Assembly (NCBI GenBank): GCA_964616985.1 | Contig: CAZTVF010000067.1 | Location: 1 to 29,497 of the forward strand | DNA from: CAZTVF01 sp964616985 | GTDB taxonomy: Bacteria; Planctomycetota; Phycisphaerae; SM23-33 | Reading direction: 5' to 3' | Length of the DNA: 29,497 nucleotides | Part shown: one piece after another, positions 15,542-25,127 of the stretch | Numbering within the stretch: position 1 is the first letter of the stretch | Layout: each line of letters starts with the position of its first letter | Position numbers and translations under genes: made by a program | The notes under the pieces: generated by a model | What the model saw: only the letters and a program-made list of their open reading frames with translations | Database searches by the model: none | What the model was told of the DNA's origin: nothing

Positions 15542-17044
15542 ATGCGTCATGCCCTGTCGATTGTCGTTCTGGCCTGTCTGTCCATCTCCGCCGGCCCCGC
15601 GGCCGCGCAGCTCCGCCTGCCGGCCATCATCGGCGACAACATGGTCCTGCAGCGCGAGGCCAACGCCCCCATCTGGGGCTGGGCCGCGCCGGGGCAGAAG
15701 GTGACGGTCACTCTGGCGGGCAAGACGGCCTGGGCCACCGCCGACGCCAAGGGCCGCTGGAGGGTCCATTTCGACAACCTGCAGGTCGGCGGCGCGCACG
15801 AGGTCGTCATCGAGGCCAACGAGACCCGCACCCTGCACAACGTGCGGGTGGGCGAGGTGTGGGTCTGCTCGGGCCAGTCCAACATGAGGGCGCAGATGGG
15901 CTGGCTGGGCGGCAAGAAGGCCGTCGAGGAAGCCAACGAGCCGCTGATCCACCTGTTCGTCGCGCGGATGTGGCTGTCGCCGGAGCCCCTGGACGACACG
16001 CAAGGCCAATGGGTCGTCTGCACGCCCAAGACCGTCGGGGCCATCTCGGCCGTGGGCTACTTCATGGGCCGCGACATCCAGCACGCCCTCAACGTGCCCG
16101 TGGGCCTGATTGACACCAGCTCCGGCGGCACGACCGCCCAGACCTGGATGAGCGCCGAGGCCTTCAAGGGTCACGAGCGGTTCGGCGGCCCGGCCGACCC
16201 CAACTCCCCCGGCGTGAAGAGGTTCTATGAGAGCCTCGCCCGCTACCAGGCAGCGATGGGCCAATGGGCCAAGGACTCCAACGAGGCCAAGGCCAACAAG
16301 CAGCGCCCGCCGACGCAGCCCGCCAGCCCCCTGATCGGCAACGGCTACCCCCCGTGCGGCACGTACAATGCGCAAGTCGCGCCGCTGCTGCCGTACGCCA
16401 TCCGCGGCGTGGCGTGGTACCAGGGCGAGGCCAACACCGGGCGCCCCAATGACTACGACCAGCTGCTCGCCCTGCTGATCGCCGACTGGAGGCGGGCGTT
16501 CAACAACCCCAAGATGGCCTTCCTGATCGTGCAGCTCGCCAGCTTCATCCCCGACAACGTGCCCGCCGGCAACTGGGCCCTGCTGCGCGATGCACAACTC
16601 CGGGCGTCGAAGGCCGAGAACGTCGGCCTGGCCGTCACGATCGACGTAGGCGAACCCAACAACATCCACCCGCGCAACAAGAAGGCCGTCGGCGAGCGGC
16701 TGGCGCTGTCGGCCCTGCACATCGCCTACGGCCGCCAGCTCGTGTACTCCGGCCCGATCTACAAGTCGATGAAGGTCGAGGGCGACAAGATCCGCCTCGC
16801 CTTCGACCACGTCGGCGGCGGGCTGGCCGCCTCCGACGCCAATGAGCTGACGGGCTTCATGATCGCCGGCGAGGACAAGAAACTCGTCCCCGCCGAGGCG
16901 AAGATCGAGGGCAGCGAGATCGTCGTGTGGTCTAAGGACGTGCCCGCCCCGCAGGCCGTCCGCTACGCCTTCGCCGACTACCCGACCTGCAACCTCATCA
17001 ACAAGGAAGGCCTGCCCGCCTCGCCCTTCAGGACGGACAAGTAG
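15542..17044 (+). CDS. Secreted sialate O-acetylesterase-type SGNH esterase
   Basis: This 500-aa protein has a signal peptide (residues 1-22, ending GPAAAQ). A small beta-sandwich domain follows (30-100; MVLQREANAPIWGWAAPGQ is typical), then an SGNH hydrolase domain. The nucleophile is Ser113 in CSGQSNM, SSGGTTAQTW near 200 is a conserved block, WYQGEAN lies near 293, and the C-terminal NIHPRNK near 375 supplies the likely catalytic His. The family removes O-acetyl groups from sialic acids or from plant and algal polysaccharides. Secretion suggests work in the periplasm or outside the cell on acetylated glycans. AAAGGAG lies 5-6 bases before the ATG. It stands alone, divergent from the lipoprotein operon. 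Confidence 0.92.
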   Translation: MRHALSIVVLACLSISAGPAAAQLRLPAIIGDNMVLQREANAPIWGWAAPGQKVTVTLAGKTAWATADAKGRWRVHFDNLQVGGAHEVVIEANETRTLHNVRVGEVWVCSGQSNMRAQMGWLGGKKAVEEANEPLIHLFVARMWLSPEPLDDTQGQWVVCTPKTVGAISAVGYFMGRDIQHALNVPVGLIDTSSGGTTAQTWMSAEAFKGHERFGGPADPNSPGVKRFYESLARYQAAMGQWAKDSNEAKANKQRPPTQPASPLIGNGYPPCGTYNAQVAPLLPYAIRGVAWYQGEANTGRPNDYDQLLALLIADWRRAFNNPKMAFLIVQLASFIPDNVPAGNWALLRDAQLRASKAENVGLAVTIDVGEPNNIHPRNKKAVGERLALSALHIAYGRQLVYSGPIYKSMKVEGDKIRLAFDHVGGGLAASDANELTGFMIAGEDKKLVPAEAKIEGSEIVVWSKDVPAPQAVRYAFADYPTCNLINKEGLPASPFRTDK

Positions 17045-17155
17045 CCGCTGCGCGATGTGTTGCAGACGCTGGCCGGATCGATCGCCTGCATCGCCGGGGT
17101 GGCGCTGGTGCGTCAGCGTCCCAACACCACCAGCGACACGGTCCACTTCAGATAA
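17045..17155 (+). pseudogene. Possible remnant of a membrane transporter C-terminus
   Basis: Immediately after the esterase stop, the same frame continues for 36 codons with a hydrophobic stretch (VLQTLAGSIACIAGVALVR) and a polar tail before TAA. This resembles the last membrane helix of EamA/DMT-type permeases. There is no start codon or upstream part, so if real it is debris. The match is by eye only. Confidence 0.25.
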
Positions 17156-17187
17156 GGCCGGCAGAAGGGGCCGAGAGATCGTGGCCG

Positions 17188-18168
17188 TCAACGATAGATG
17201 CAGATGAGGATCGGCAGCACGATGAGCAGATACAGCAGCGTGTTGGCGACGAAGAGGACGGAGGCCTCGCGCGGGCGCAGGTCGAACATGTTGCAGACGG
17301 CGACCGATACGACGGCGGTGGGAACGACGGTGAGGATCATGAAGATGTTCTGGCGCACGGGCTCGACGGGCCAGGGGGTCAGCGAAGCCAACCCCAGCAG
17401 CCCCAGCGCGACGGCGGGGCCGATGATGAACCGCAGGATGCCCAGCGCGGCGATCATCCTGCCCATCGCCGCAATGCGGGACAACTCCAGCCGCAGCCCG
17501 ACGGCGAAATAGGCCAGCGCGGACGTGGCGAAGATGAGGATGTCGGTGACGCGGGCCTGGTCGATCGCCGCGGGGTATGGCACGTTGCACACCGACAGCA
17601 GGATCGCGATGAGGATCGCCGGCAGGCCCAGCGACCGCCAGTCCAGGAGGCTCTGCCGCATCAGCAGGCCCAGGGGCTTGCCGGCGGCGGCGCCGCTGAA
17701 GTGACGCGCGATCGGGTAGAACCACAGCACGGTCAGCGGCACGGCCATCATGGTGTAGATGGCGGCCAGGCCCAGGCCCATGTCGGGCGCCAGGCCCATG
17801 GAGGGACACAGCAGGTAGGCGACGAAGCCGCCCATGGTGAAGCCGTTATTGCCGAAGCCGGCCGTGACCGCGAACGTGCCGCGCTGGGGCACGTCGGGCG
17901 TCAGCAGGCGCGAGGCGGCCATGCCGATCAGCGTCATCACGATCACGTGCGCCACGCCCAGCATCGTCAGCCAGAAGTCCGTTCCCCGCAGGGGTAGTTT
18001 CCACACGCTCAGGAAACCCAGCACCGTGAAGCCCCCCACCACCACCAGCGTCATCAGCGAAGCGGCCGCCTTCTGGGGGACATAGCCGCGGCGGCGGCAG
18101 AGGTAGCCGCACGCGGTGGCCAGCACGATCAGGCCCGAGACGATCATGAACTTGACGACGACGCTCAC
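17188..18168 (-). CDS. AEC-family (auxin efflux carrier-like) permease
   Basis: This 326-aa protein is almost entirely hydrophobic, with about nine or ten membrane segments in the AEC family layout. Characteristic parts are GFGNNGFTMGGF near residue 110 (the family's N-N-x-F/G motif after helix 4), and a C-terminal half with VVPTAVVSVAVCNMF, where AEC carriers have P-x-A/S-x-x-x. These inner-membrane proteins export or exchange small organic anions. The GTG at 18166-18168 has CGGAG 8 bases upstream; the internal ATG at 18147 has none, so I chose GTG. A frame continuing upstream passes into the divergent DegT gene and is spurious. It may exchange an acid product of this locus, which is a guess. 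Confidence 0.85.
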   Translation of the reverse strand: MSVVVKFMIVSGLIVLATACGYLCRRRGYVPQKAAASLMTLVVVGGFTVLGFLSVWKLPLRGTDFWLTMLGVAHVIVMTLIGMAASRLLTPDVPQRGTFAVTAGFGNNGFTMGGFVAYLLCPSMGLAPDMGLGLAAIYTMMAVPLTVLWFYPIARHFSGAAAGKPLGLLMRQSLLDWRSLGLPAILIAILLSVCNVPYPAAIDQARVTDILIFATSALAYFAVGLRLELSRIAAMGRMIAALGILRFIIGPAVALGLLGLASLTPWPVEPVRQNIFMILTVVPTAVVSVAVCNMFDLRPREASVLFVANTLLYLLIVLPILICIYR

Positions 18169-18211
18169 ATCGAGACTCCGGTGGGGCCGGAACGTTTTGC
18201 CGGCCAAGGCG

Positions 18212-18240
18212 TTTCCAATCGCAGCGAACCGGCATATAGT
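18212..18240 (+). promoter_or_regulatory. Probable promoter of the DegT-family gene
   Basis: -35 TTTCCA (18212-18217, 4 of 6), a 17-base spacer and -10 TATAGT (18235-18240, 5 of 6) give a start near 18247 and a leader of about 84 bases. TGCCGG (18198-18203) and CCGGCA (18229-18234) form an inverted repeat across the promoter and could be an operator. Confidence 0.45.
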
Positions 18241-18330
18241 AAACGCATTGCGGTTCGTTGTCTCTTCCGTTCCGGGCGCGGCGCGCTTTGCGGCGCGGGC
18301 CCGGAGCCCATTCGGCAAAAGGAGCTCACC

Positions 18331-19641
18331 ATGGCGCGGTCGCCCAAGCCGGCAATCCTCGGCGGGCCCAAGTCCGTCACGCTCGATCCCAAGGATACGT
18401 TCCACTGGCCCATCATCACGACGGAGGACGAGCAGGCCGTGCTGGGCGTGCTGCGGACGGGCAGCATGAGCGGCAACAACGTCACCGTCGAATTCGAGCA
18501 GGCCTTCGCGAAATGGCTGGGCGTGAAGTACGCCCTGGGCCACTGCAACGGCACAGCCTCGATTCTGGGGGCGATGTGGGCGTGCGGCGTCGGCGTCGGC
18601 GATGAAGTCATCTGCCCCACGTGCACCTACTGGGCCACGGCCACACCCACGCTCTCGCTGGGCGCCTCGCCGGTGTTCGCCGACATCGACCCCGACACGC
18701 TGTGCATCGACCCCGACGACATCGAGCACCGCATCACGCGGCGGACCAAGGCGATTATCGTGGTGCACCTCTACGGCCACCCGGCCGAGATGGACAAGAT
18801 CGTCCGCGTCGCGCGGCGGCACAAGCTGCGCGTGATCGAGGACTGCAGCCACGCCCACGGGGGGCTGTACAAGGGCCGCAAGGTCGGCGCACTGGGCGAC
18901 GTGTCGTGCTTCAGCCTGATGTCTGGCAAGGCCCTGCCGACGGGCGAGGCGGGCATGCTGGCAACCAACGACCGGGCGATCCTGGAGCGGGCGACGGCGT
19001 TCGGCTTCTACGAGCGGACCGGCCAGAGCCGCTGGGCCAAGGCCACCACGCCCGTCATCACCGACCCGTGGCTGAGCCAGTTCGCCGGCCTGCCCATGGG
19101 CGGCGTGAAGCATCGCATGAATCAGACCTGCGCCGCGATGGGCCTGGTGCAGTTGAAGCACTACCCCCGGCGGATGGCCGAGATCCAGAAGGCGATGAAC
19201 TACTTCTGGGACGGCGTGGAGACGCTGCCGGGCGTTCGCGGCCAGCGGCCGGTCAAGGGCTCGCGGTCCACGATGGGCGGGTGGTACATCCCGGTGGGCT
19301 TCTACGACGGGGCCGCCCTGGGCGGGCTCTCCTTCCGCCGCTTCGCCGAGGCCGTGACGGCCGAGGGCTGCCGCTGCCTCACCGGCATCCCCAACGGGCC
19401 CCTGCACCTGCACCCGCTGTTCCACAAGGCCGACATCTACGGCCACGGCAAGCCCACCGTCATCGCCAACGCCACGCGCGACACCCGCCAGGGCCCCGGC
19501 AGCCTGCCAGTGTCGGAGGGCATCGCGTCACGCGTCTTCTGGGCGCCCTACTTCCACCGCTTCCACCGCCGCGTGATCGACCAGTACATCCGTGCGTTCA
19601 ACAAGGTCCAGGCCGGCGCCGCCTCGCTACTGGAGGCGTAG
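18331..19641 (+). CDS. DegT/DnrJ/EryC1/StrS-family PLP-dependent aminotransferase
   Basis: This 436-aa protein is a sugar-aminotransferase-type enzyme of PLP fold type I. The PLP-phosphate site HCNGTAS (71-77), the pyridine-N contact Asp171 in EDCSHAHGG, and the Schiff-base Lys200 in SLMSGKALPTGEAG are all seen. Members make amino sugars (or, as dehydratases, deoxy sugars) on nucleotide-linked or free keto sugars. The length of 436 is longer than the usual 370-400, with an extended C-terminal region. AAAAGGAG lies before the ATG. It is divergent from the AEC permease, and no nucleotide-sugar enzymes are nearby, so the substrate is open. Confidence 0.9.
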   Translation: MARSPKPAILGGPKSVTLDPKDTFHWPIITTEDEQAVLGVLRTGSMSGNNVTVEFEQAFAKWLGVKYALGHCNGTASILGAMWACGVGVGDEVICPTCTYWATATPTLSLGASPVFADIDPDTLCIDPDDIEHRITRRTKAIIVVHLYGHPAEMDKIVRVARRHKLRVIEDCSHAHGGLYKGRKVGALGDVSCFSLMSGKALPTGEAGMLATNDRAILERATAFGFYERTGQSRWAKATTPVITDPWLSQFAGLPMGGVKHRMNQTCAAMGLVQLKHYPRRMAEIQKAMNYFWDGVETLPGVRGQRPVKGSRSTMGGWYIPVGFYDGAALGGLSFRRFAEAVTAEGCRCLTGIPNGPLHLHPLFHKADIYGHGKPTVIANATRDTRQGPGSLPVSEGIASRVFWAPYFHRFHRRVIDQYIRAFNKVQAGAASLLEA

Positions 19642-19727
19642 TTTTTGATTCGCTCGATTGCGGCTTGGACATGGATGGGAAACGCTCATCCGGAGCGGCG
19701 CAAAAACGGGCCACGTATCACTTTTGC

Positions 19728-19755
19728 CTTGTCAAGGCCATCCCTCCATGACAAG
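19728..19755. promoter_or_regulatory. Inverted repeat before the histidine kinase gene
   Basis: CTTGTCA (19728-19734) and TGACAAG (19749-19755) are exact inverted copies with 14 bases between them. They end 29 bases before the chosen start of the kinase gene. The spacing is compatible with an operator for a dimeric regulator, but no promoter is recognised. Confidence 0.3.
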
Positions 19756-19784
19756 ATGCCTCCGCCATGGAGGAAGATTCGCCT

Positions 19785-21470
19785 ATGCATAGTGCAACGT
19801 TCGGGCTGCCGCCCTTGTCGGGAGCGATTATTGACGTCCTCGAAAACGCTCCCGCTGGAATCGCCTTTCTTGACCGCCAACTGAGGTTTCTCTACATCAA
19901 TCCCGTCTTGGCCGACATGAACGGCGTGAGCGTCGCAGACACGGTCGGCCGAGAGGTCAGCGAGGTCGTGCCCTGGCTGGCGGCGAACGTTCTTCCGCCG
20001 CTGAACGAGGTGCTGCGGACTGGCAAGGCGATCCTCAATCTGGAGATCATCGAGAGTACGCCCCCGGCCGCCAAACGCCCGCGGTGCTGGATCGAAAGCT
20101 TCTATCCCGTCTTCGCCGCCAGCGGCGACGTCCAAGGCGTCGGCGCCATCGTCATCGAAATCACCGATCGCAAGCGGATGGAGGAGGCCCTGCAGGAGAG
20201 TCAAGGGCGGGCCAAGGCCATCCTCGACACCATTCCCGATCCGGCGTGGCTCAAGGACACGCAGGGGCGTTACCTGGCCGCTAACGCCGCGTGGTGCCGC
20301 TTCTTCCTTCGCGAGGAAAAGGACGTCGTCGGCACGATGGCGACCGAGTCCCTGTCGCACGACATTCACCGCCGCCTGCTCGCCGAGGACCAGAAGGTCA
20401 TGCAGTCGCGAAAGCCGATGTCGTTTGAAAGCACCATGGTTTCCCCCGACGGCCGCACGGCAATCTACGAGGTCTCGAAGGGCCCGCTGCTGGACGACCG
20501 CGGCGAGGTGATCGGCACGACAAGCATCGCCCGCGACGTCACGGCCCGCCGGCAGATCGAAGCCCAGCTTCGCCAGGCCCAGAAGATGGAAGCCGTCGGC
20601 CGCCTGGCCGGAGGCGTGGCCCACGATTTCCGCAACCAGCTCACCGTGATCAAGGGATACGCTGATTGGCTCATGCGACGGGGCGGCATCGACCCCGACG
20701 CCATGGAATGCCTCAAGCAGATCCTGCAGGCCGCCGACCGCTCCGCCGAGACCTCCCAGCAGCTCCTGGCCTTCAGCCGCCAGCAGGTGCTGCGGCCGCA
20801 GGTGGTGAACCTGGATACGGTGGTGGACGACTTCGCCAAGTCGCTCCTTCGACTCCTGGGCGAGGACATCCGCTTCACATTCGTGCCCGCCGGCGACCTC
20901 GAACCGGTGCGGGTGGACGCGGTGCAGTTCCAGCAGGCCATGATGAACCTGGTGTTCAATTCGCGCGACGCCATGCCGCGTGGCGGGACGATCATGATCC
21001 AGACGGCGAACGTGGAGCTGGACGAGGATTTCGTCCGCCACTACATGGGCGACGCCCCCGGCCGCTATGTCATGGTCTCGATCACCGACACCGGGGTGGG
21101 CATGGACGAGCAGACGCTGCAGCACGTGTTCGACCCCTTCTTCACCACCAAGCCCGTCGGTCAGGGCACGGGGCTAGGCACGGCGATGGTGCACGGCTTC
21201 GTGCGGCAAAGCGGCGGGTGCATCTCCGTCCGCAGCCAGCTGGGCCAGGGCACGTCGTTCCACATCTACTTGCCCTGCGTGGCCCCCGCCGAGGAGGCGC
21301 CCCTGGCCGATGCCGGGGTCCCGCCGCTGACCGCCGGCAAAGGCACGATCCTGGTGGTGGACGACGAACCCGCCATCGGCCGACTGATCGTGCAGATGCT
21401 GCGGAAGTGCGGTTATTCCGTGCTTTGGTCCGGCGGCTGCTGGCCTGCCTACCTTTGCACGTCTTCTTGA
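19785..21470 (+). pseudogene. PAS hybrid histidine kinase, truncated in the receiver domain
   Basis: The 561 codons encode two PAS domains (about 15-130 and 145-255), then a HisKA dimerisation domain with phospho-acceptor His280 (AGGVAHDFRN), and an ATPase domain with N-box (NLVFNSRDA), G1 (DTGVGMD), F-box (FDPFFTTK) and G2 (GQGTGLG). A receiver domain then begins (ILVVDDEPAIGR) but breaks off after about 28 residues (CGYSVL, near 21420). Fourteen unrelated residues follow before a stop. The phospho-acceptor Asp of the receiver is lost. Autophosphorylation may still be possible, but the phosphorelay to its own receiver is not. GGAGGAAG precedes the ATG at 19785; the ATG at 19767 is the alternative. 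The break coincides with the start of mobile DNA. Confidence 0.85.
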
Positions 21471-21515
21471 CCGTCTACTGGCGATTCCTTCGCTGGCGAA
21501 CGCGAGGAGGACGCC

Positions 21516-22295
21516 GTGGATAGGACCTTCTACAAGCTATTCAAGGAAGTTGCCGCTCGCAGGGATATCCCGGCTTCTGCCAAGGTGCTGCACGCCGTTA
21601 TTGTGGATCGGATTGGCAACAATGGTGTCACATGGGCGGGCATGCGGACCCTCGCTGGCGATAGCGGCATGTCGATTCCAACGGTCATCGAGGATGTCGT
21701 CAAACTGGAGGCGGCCAAGCTGATCGTCGTCGAGAGACGGGGCGACGGAAGATCCAATCACTACCGTTTGGCGTCGGAAAGCGATCAGGAACCTTTATCG
21801 CCTGCCAACACAGGGCGCTCAAGAAACTTCAGTACCAGCGATCAAGAAACTGGAGCGGAAGCGCTCAAGAAACCTGAGCATAACCAGACAGACCAATTGA
21901 ACGAGACCCATCCCGAGGTCAGCACGACCACCACGAAGACCAATGACTCCGAGGCCCACAAGCAGGACCCTCACGCCGAAGCGTTCAAGGCTGCCTATGA
22001 CGCCTTCTTCACCACCGAGCCGTACATCTGGACGAAGGCAGACTTCGTTCAGCTTGCCAAATGGCGCAAGGGACACAACGATACCCCGGAGCGATTCGCG
22101 GCTGTCGCTGGGGTGGAGTGGGCAAGGGGACAGTATTGCCAGCGGGCGGCCATGACCATCAAAGGGCTATGCACCTCGTGGGCCACAATCGTCAACCGCC
22201 AACAGGCCATCGCCAGGCCGAACGATGGCGAGGCCCAAGCGATCGCGATGTGGAAGAGGAAGGCCCAAAACGCATCTATGACAGGAGGAGCATGA
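21516..22295 (+). CDS. Phage-type replication initiator-like winged-helix protein
   Basis: This 259-aa protein has an N-terminal winged helix-turn-helix (about 10-90). The segment SAKVLHAVIVDRIGNNGVTW, followed by LAGDSGMSIPTVIEDVVKLEAAKLI and a wing ERRGDGRSNHYRL, looks like the DNA-binding part of phage O/DnaD-like initiators. A low-complexity polar linker (about 95-155) and a helical C-terminal domain (160-250) follow. It overlaps the DnaB-like gene by 4 bases, the classic initiator/loader plus helicase arrangement. The GTG start has GAGGAGG 5 bases upstream. The family identity is inferred from context as much as from sequence. Confidence 0.7.
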   Translation: MDRTFYKLFKEVAARRDIPASAKVLHAVIVDRIGNNGVTWAGMRTLAGDSGMSIPTVIEDVVKLEAAKLIVVERRGDGRSNHYRLASESDQEPLSPANTGRSRNFSTSDQETGAEALKKPEHNQTDQLNETHPEVSTTTTKTNDSEAHKQDPHAEAFKAAYDAFFTTEPYIWTKADFVQLAKWRKGHNDTPERFAAVAGVEWARGQYCQRAAMTIKGLCTSWATIVNRQQAIARPNDGEAQAIAMWKRKAQNASMTGGA

Positions 22296-23677
22296 TGATT
22301 ACCCAAGCAGACCGCGTACCCCCTTGCGACATCACCATCGAAAAGCATGTCTTGGGAATTATCATCGGCGGCCGCATGGGGAAGGGCGAGCAGGCCCTCG
22401 CATCAATCACCGATCGCGTGAAGCCCGAGGACTTCTACACGCCCGCCCATGCCGAGTTGTACCGCGTCCTGTGCGACATGTTGGCGGCGGGGAAGCCCAT
22501 CGAGCTTGCTGCCATCGCTGCGGAGCTTCGCCGGCTGGACCGGCTCGAACCGCTTGGCGGTCCCGAGTACATCACCAACCTCGCCGAGAACTACGGATTT
22601 GACACCCTCGACGACGGCCACTATACGGCCCGCCTGGTGGAATTGAGCCGCAAGCGGTCGCTCGTGCTGCTGGGCGCCGACCTGCACCGAGAAGCCTACG
22701 AGCCAGAGAGCACGCCAGCGGAGATCATCGAGAAAGCACAGACCCGGTTGTGCTCGCTTTCGACCGGAGACGGCGCGGACGATCCGCTTAGCATCGCTGG
22801 CGACACCGTCGATGACGCAATCCGGCATAGCGAGAAGGTCGCCGCCGGCGAGATCCCGCCAGGACTCGCCACCGGCTTTGACATGCTCGACCAAGCCACC
22901 GGCTGCTTCCAGCCTGGTGATTTGGTTGTCTTGGGAGTCAAGACATCAGGCGGAAAATCAGCATTCGCCCAGCGCATCGCCATCAACGTATGCCGGAACG
23001 ACGGGGCGGTATTCATCGCTTCGGCCGAAATGCCCCGCCGGTCGGTCGGGTTCAGGCTCCTGCAAATCGTGGCCGACCTGGACGGCTCGCGACTGCGAAG
23101 GGGGGAGCTTACAGACGCGGAGAAGGTCAGACGAGATCAGGCCGCAGCGGAGATCCAACATTGGCGACTGGCGATCTATGACCAGCCCGCCACCATCTCC
23201 GAGCTTGCCGTCCGGTCGCGATATCTCGTAAGCAAGTGGCGACGACCGCTGTCGCTCATCGTCGTGGACTATCTGCAGCTCATGAAGCCTCATGAAGGCG
23301 ACACTAGGGCCCAGCAGATCGGCGCGATCGCGTGGGCGTGCAAGCAGTGGGCTTCGGCCGCCGGCTGCCCTGTGCTGTTGTTGTCGCAGTTGAATCGAGC
23401 CGGCGTCAAGGAGGCCAGTGACGAGCGGCCCCCGAGCCTGCACGACCTCAAGGAGAGCGGCGACATCGAGAACCACGCCAATGTCATCATTCTGCTTCAC
23501 CGTCCCGGGCAATCATGGAACACGGCGGATGGGCGAGTCACCATTTGGGGGAAGGTGGCAAAGGCCCGAGATGGCGCTGTTACCCCTTGGCCGAACGCAA
23601 CCGGACACCTTCCGGGCTCGATCACCTTTAAGTTCAGGCCTGAGTCAACACGGTTCGACCCAGGCGAGGCCTGCTAG
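22292..23677 (+). CDS. Phage-type replicative DNA helicase (DnaB-like)
   Basis: This 461-aa protein has the two-domain DnaB layout. The N-terminal helical domain (15-115; EKHVLGIIIGG, then FYTPAHAELYRVLCDM) is followed by a RecA-like ATPase domain. There Walker A is VKTSGGKS (216-223; Val replaces the usual first Gly), Walker B is LIVVDYLQLM, and motif H4 lies at LSQLNR with DLKESGDIENHANVIILLHR. It would unwind the element's replication fork as a hexamer. AGGAGG lies 4 bases before the ATG, inside the end of the initiator-like gene, with which it overlaps by 4 bases. ATG 22295 is an alternative start. No host dnaB context is present, so it belongs to the element. Confidence 0.92.
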   Translation: MMITQADRVPPCDITIEKHVLGIIIGGRMGKGEQALASITDRVKPEDFYTPAHAELYRVLCDMLAAGKPIELAAIAAELRRLDRLEPLGGPEYITNLAENYGFDTLDDGHYTARLVELSRKRSLVLLGADLHREAYEPESTPAEIIEKAQTRLCSLSTGDGADDPLSIAGDTVDDAIRHSEKVAAGEIPPGLATGFDMLDQATGCFQPGDLVVLGVKTSGGKSAFAQRIAINVCRNDGAVFIASAEMPRRSVGFRLLQIVADLDGSRLRRGELTDAEKVRRDQAAAEIQHWRLAIYDQPATISELAVRSRYLVSKWRRPLSLIVVDYLQLMKPHEGDTRAQQIGAIAWACKQWASAAGCPVLLLSQLNRAGVKEASDERPPSLHDLKESGDIENHANVIILLHRPGQSWNTADGRVTIWGKVAKARDGAVTPWPNATGHLPGSITFKFRPESTRFDPGEAC

Positions 23678-23717
23678 GAGAAGGAAGAGAGAATTCGCAG
23701 CGAAGGTCGGTTTATGC

Positions 23718-23746
23718 TTGACGCAATCGCAAGTACCGCATAGAAT
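23718..23746 (+). promoter_or_regulatory. Strong promoter giving a near-leaderless XRE transcript
   Basis: -35 TTGACG (23718-23723), a 17-base spacer and -10 TAGAAT (23741-23746) are each 5 of 6 matches to the sigma70 consensus. Transcription should start near 23753, one base before the ATG at 23754. Confidence 0.65.
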
Positions 23747-23753
23747 GCTGCCG

Positions 23754-23975
23754 ATGAGTCATAAACGAGCGAAACTGAGCGATCAGATAAGAAAGGCCGT
23801 CGATGCATGCGGCTTGAGCCGCTATCGGATATGCATGATGACCGGCATTGACCAAGCCATGATGTCGCGATTCATGGCCGGCACGTGCGGCCTTGAACTG
23901 AGCACACTGGACCGTTTGGCCGACCTGCTGGAGTTGGAATTGAAGCCCGTTGCCAAGATCAAGAATGACAGGTGA
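23754..23975 (+). CDS. Small XRE-family helix-turn-helix regulator
   Basis: This 73-aa protein is one helix-turn-helix domain: SDQIRKAVDACGLSRYRI, then MTGIDQAMMSRFMAG (the recognition helix), and LSTLDRLADLLELELKPV, as in Cro/CI-type regulators. It probably controls the element's own genes, above all the recombinase that follows 3 bases later. ATG 23745 would add MLP, but it lies within the -10 box, so ATG 23754 is the natural start if the promoter is used. There is no ribosome site before 23754, consistent with a leaderless message. Confidence 0.8.
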   Translation: MSHKRAKLSDQIRKAVDACGLSRYRICMMTGIDQAMMSRFMAGTCGLELSTLDRLADLLELELKPVAKIKNDR

Positions 23976-23978
23976 ACC

Positions 23979-25086
<1,108 letters not shown>

Positions 25087-25092
25087 TGAATG

Positions 25093-25119
25093 AAAACCCC
25101 TGATTTTCAGGGGTTTTTT
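25093..25119. terminator. Bidirectional rho-independent terminator
   Basis: AAAACCCCTGA (25093-25103) and TCAGGGGTTTT (25107-25117) form an 11-bp stem with a TTT loop. T-rich sequence follows it on the plus strand, and the A-tract serves the minus strand. It separates the tRNA (plus) from the convergent integrase gene, whose stop is 9 bases away. Confidence 0.9.
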
Positions 25120-25127
25120 CATAGGCA

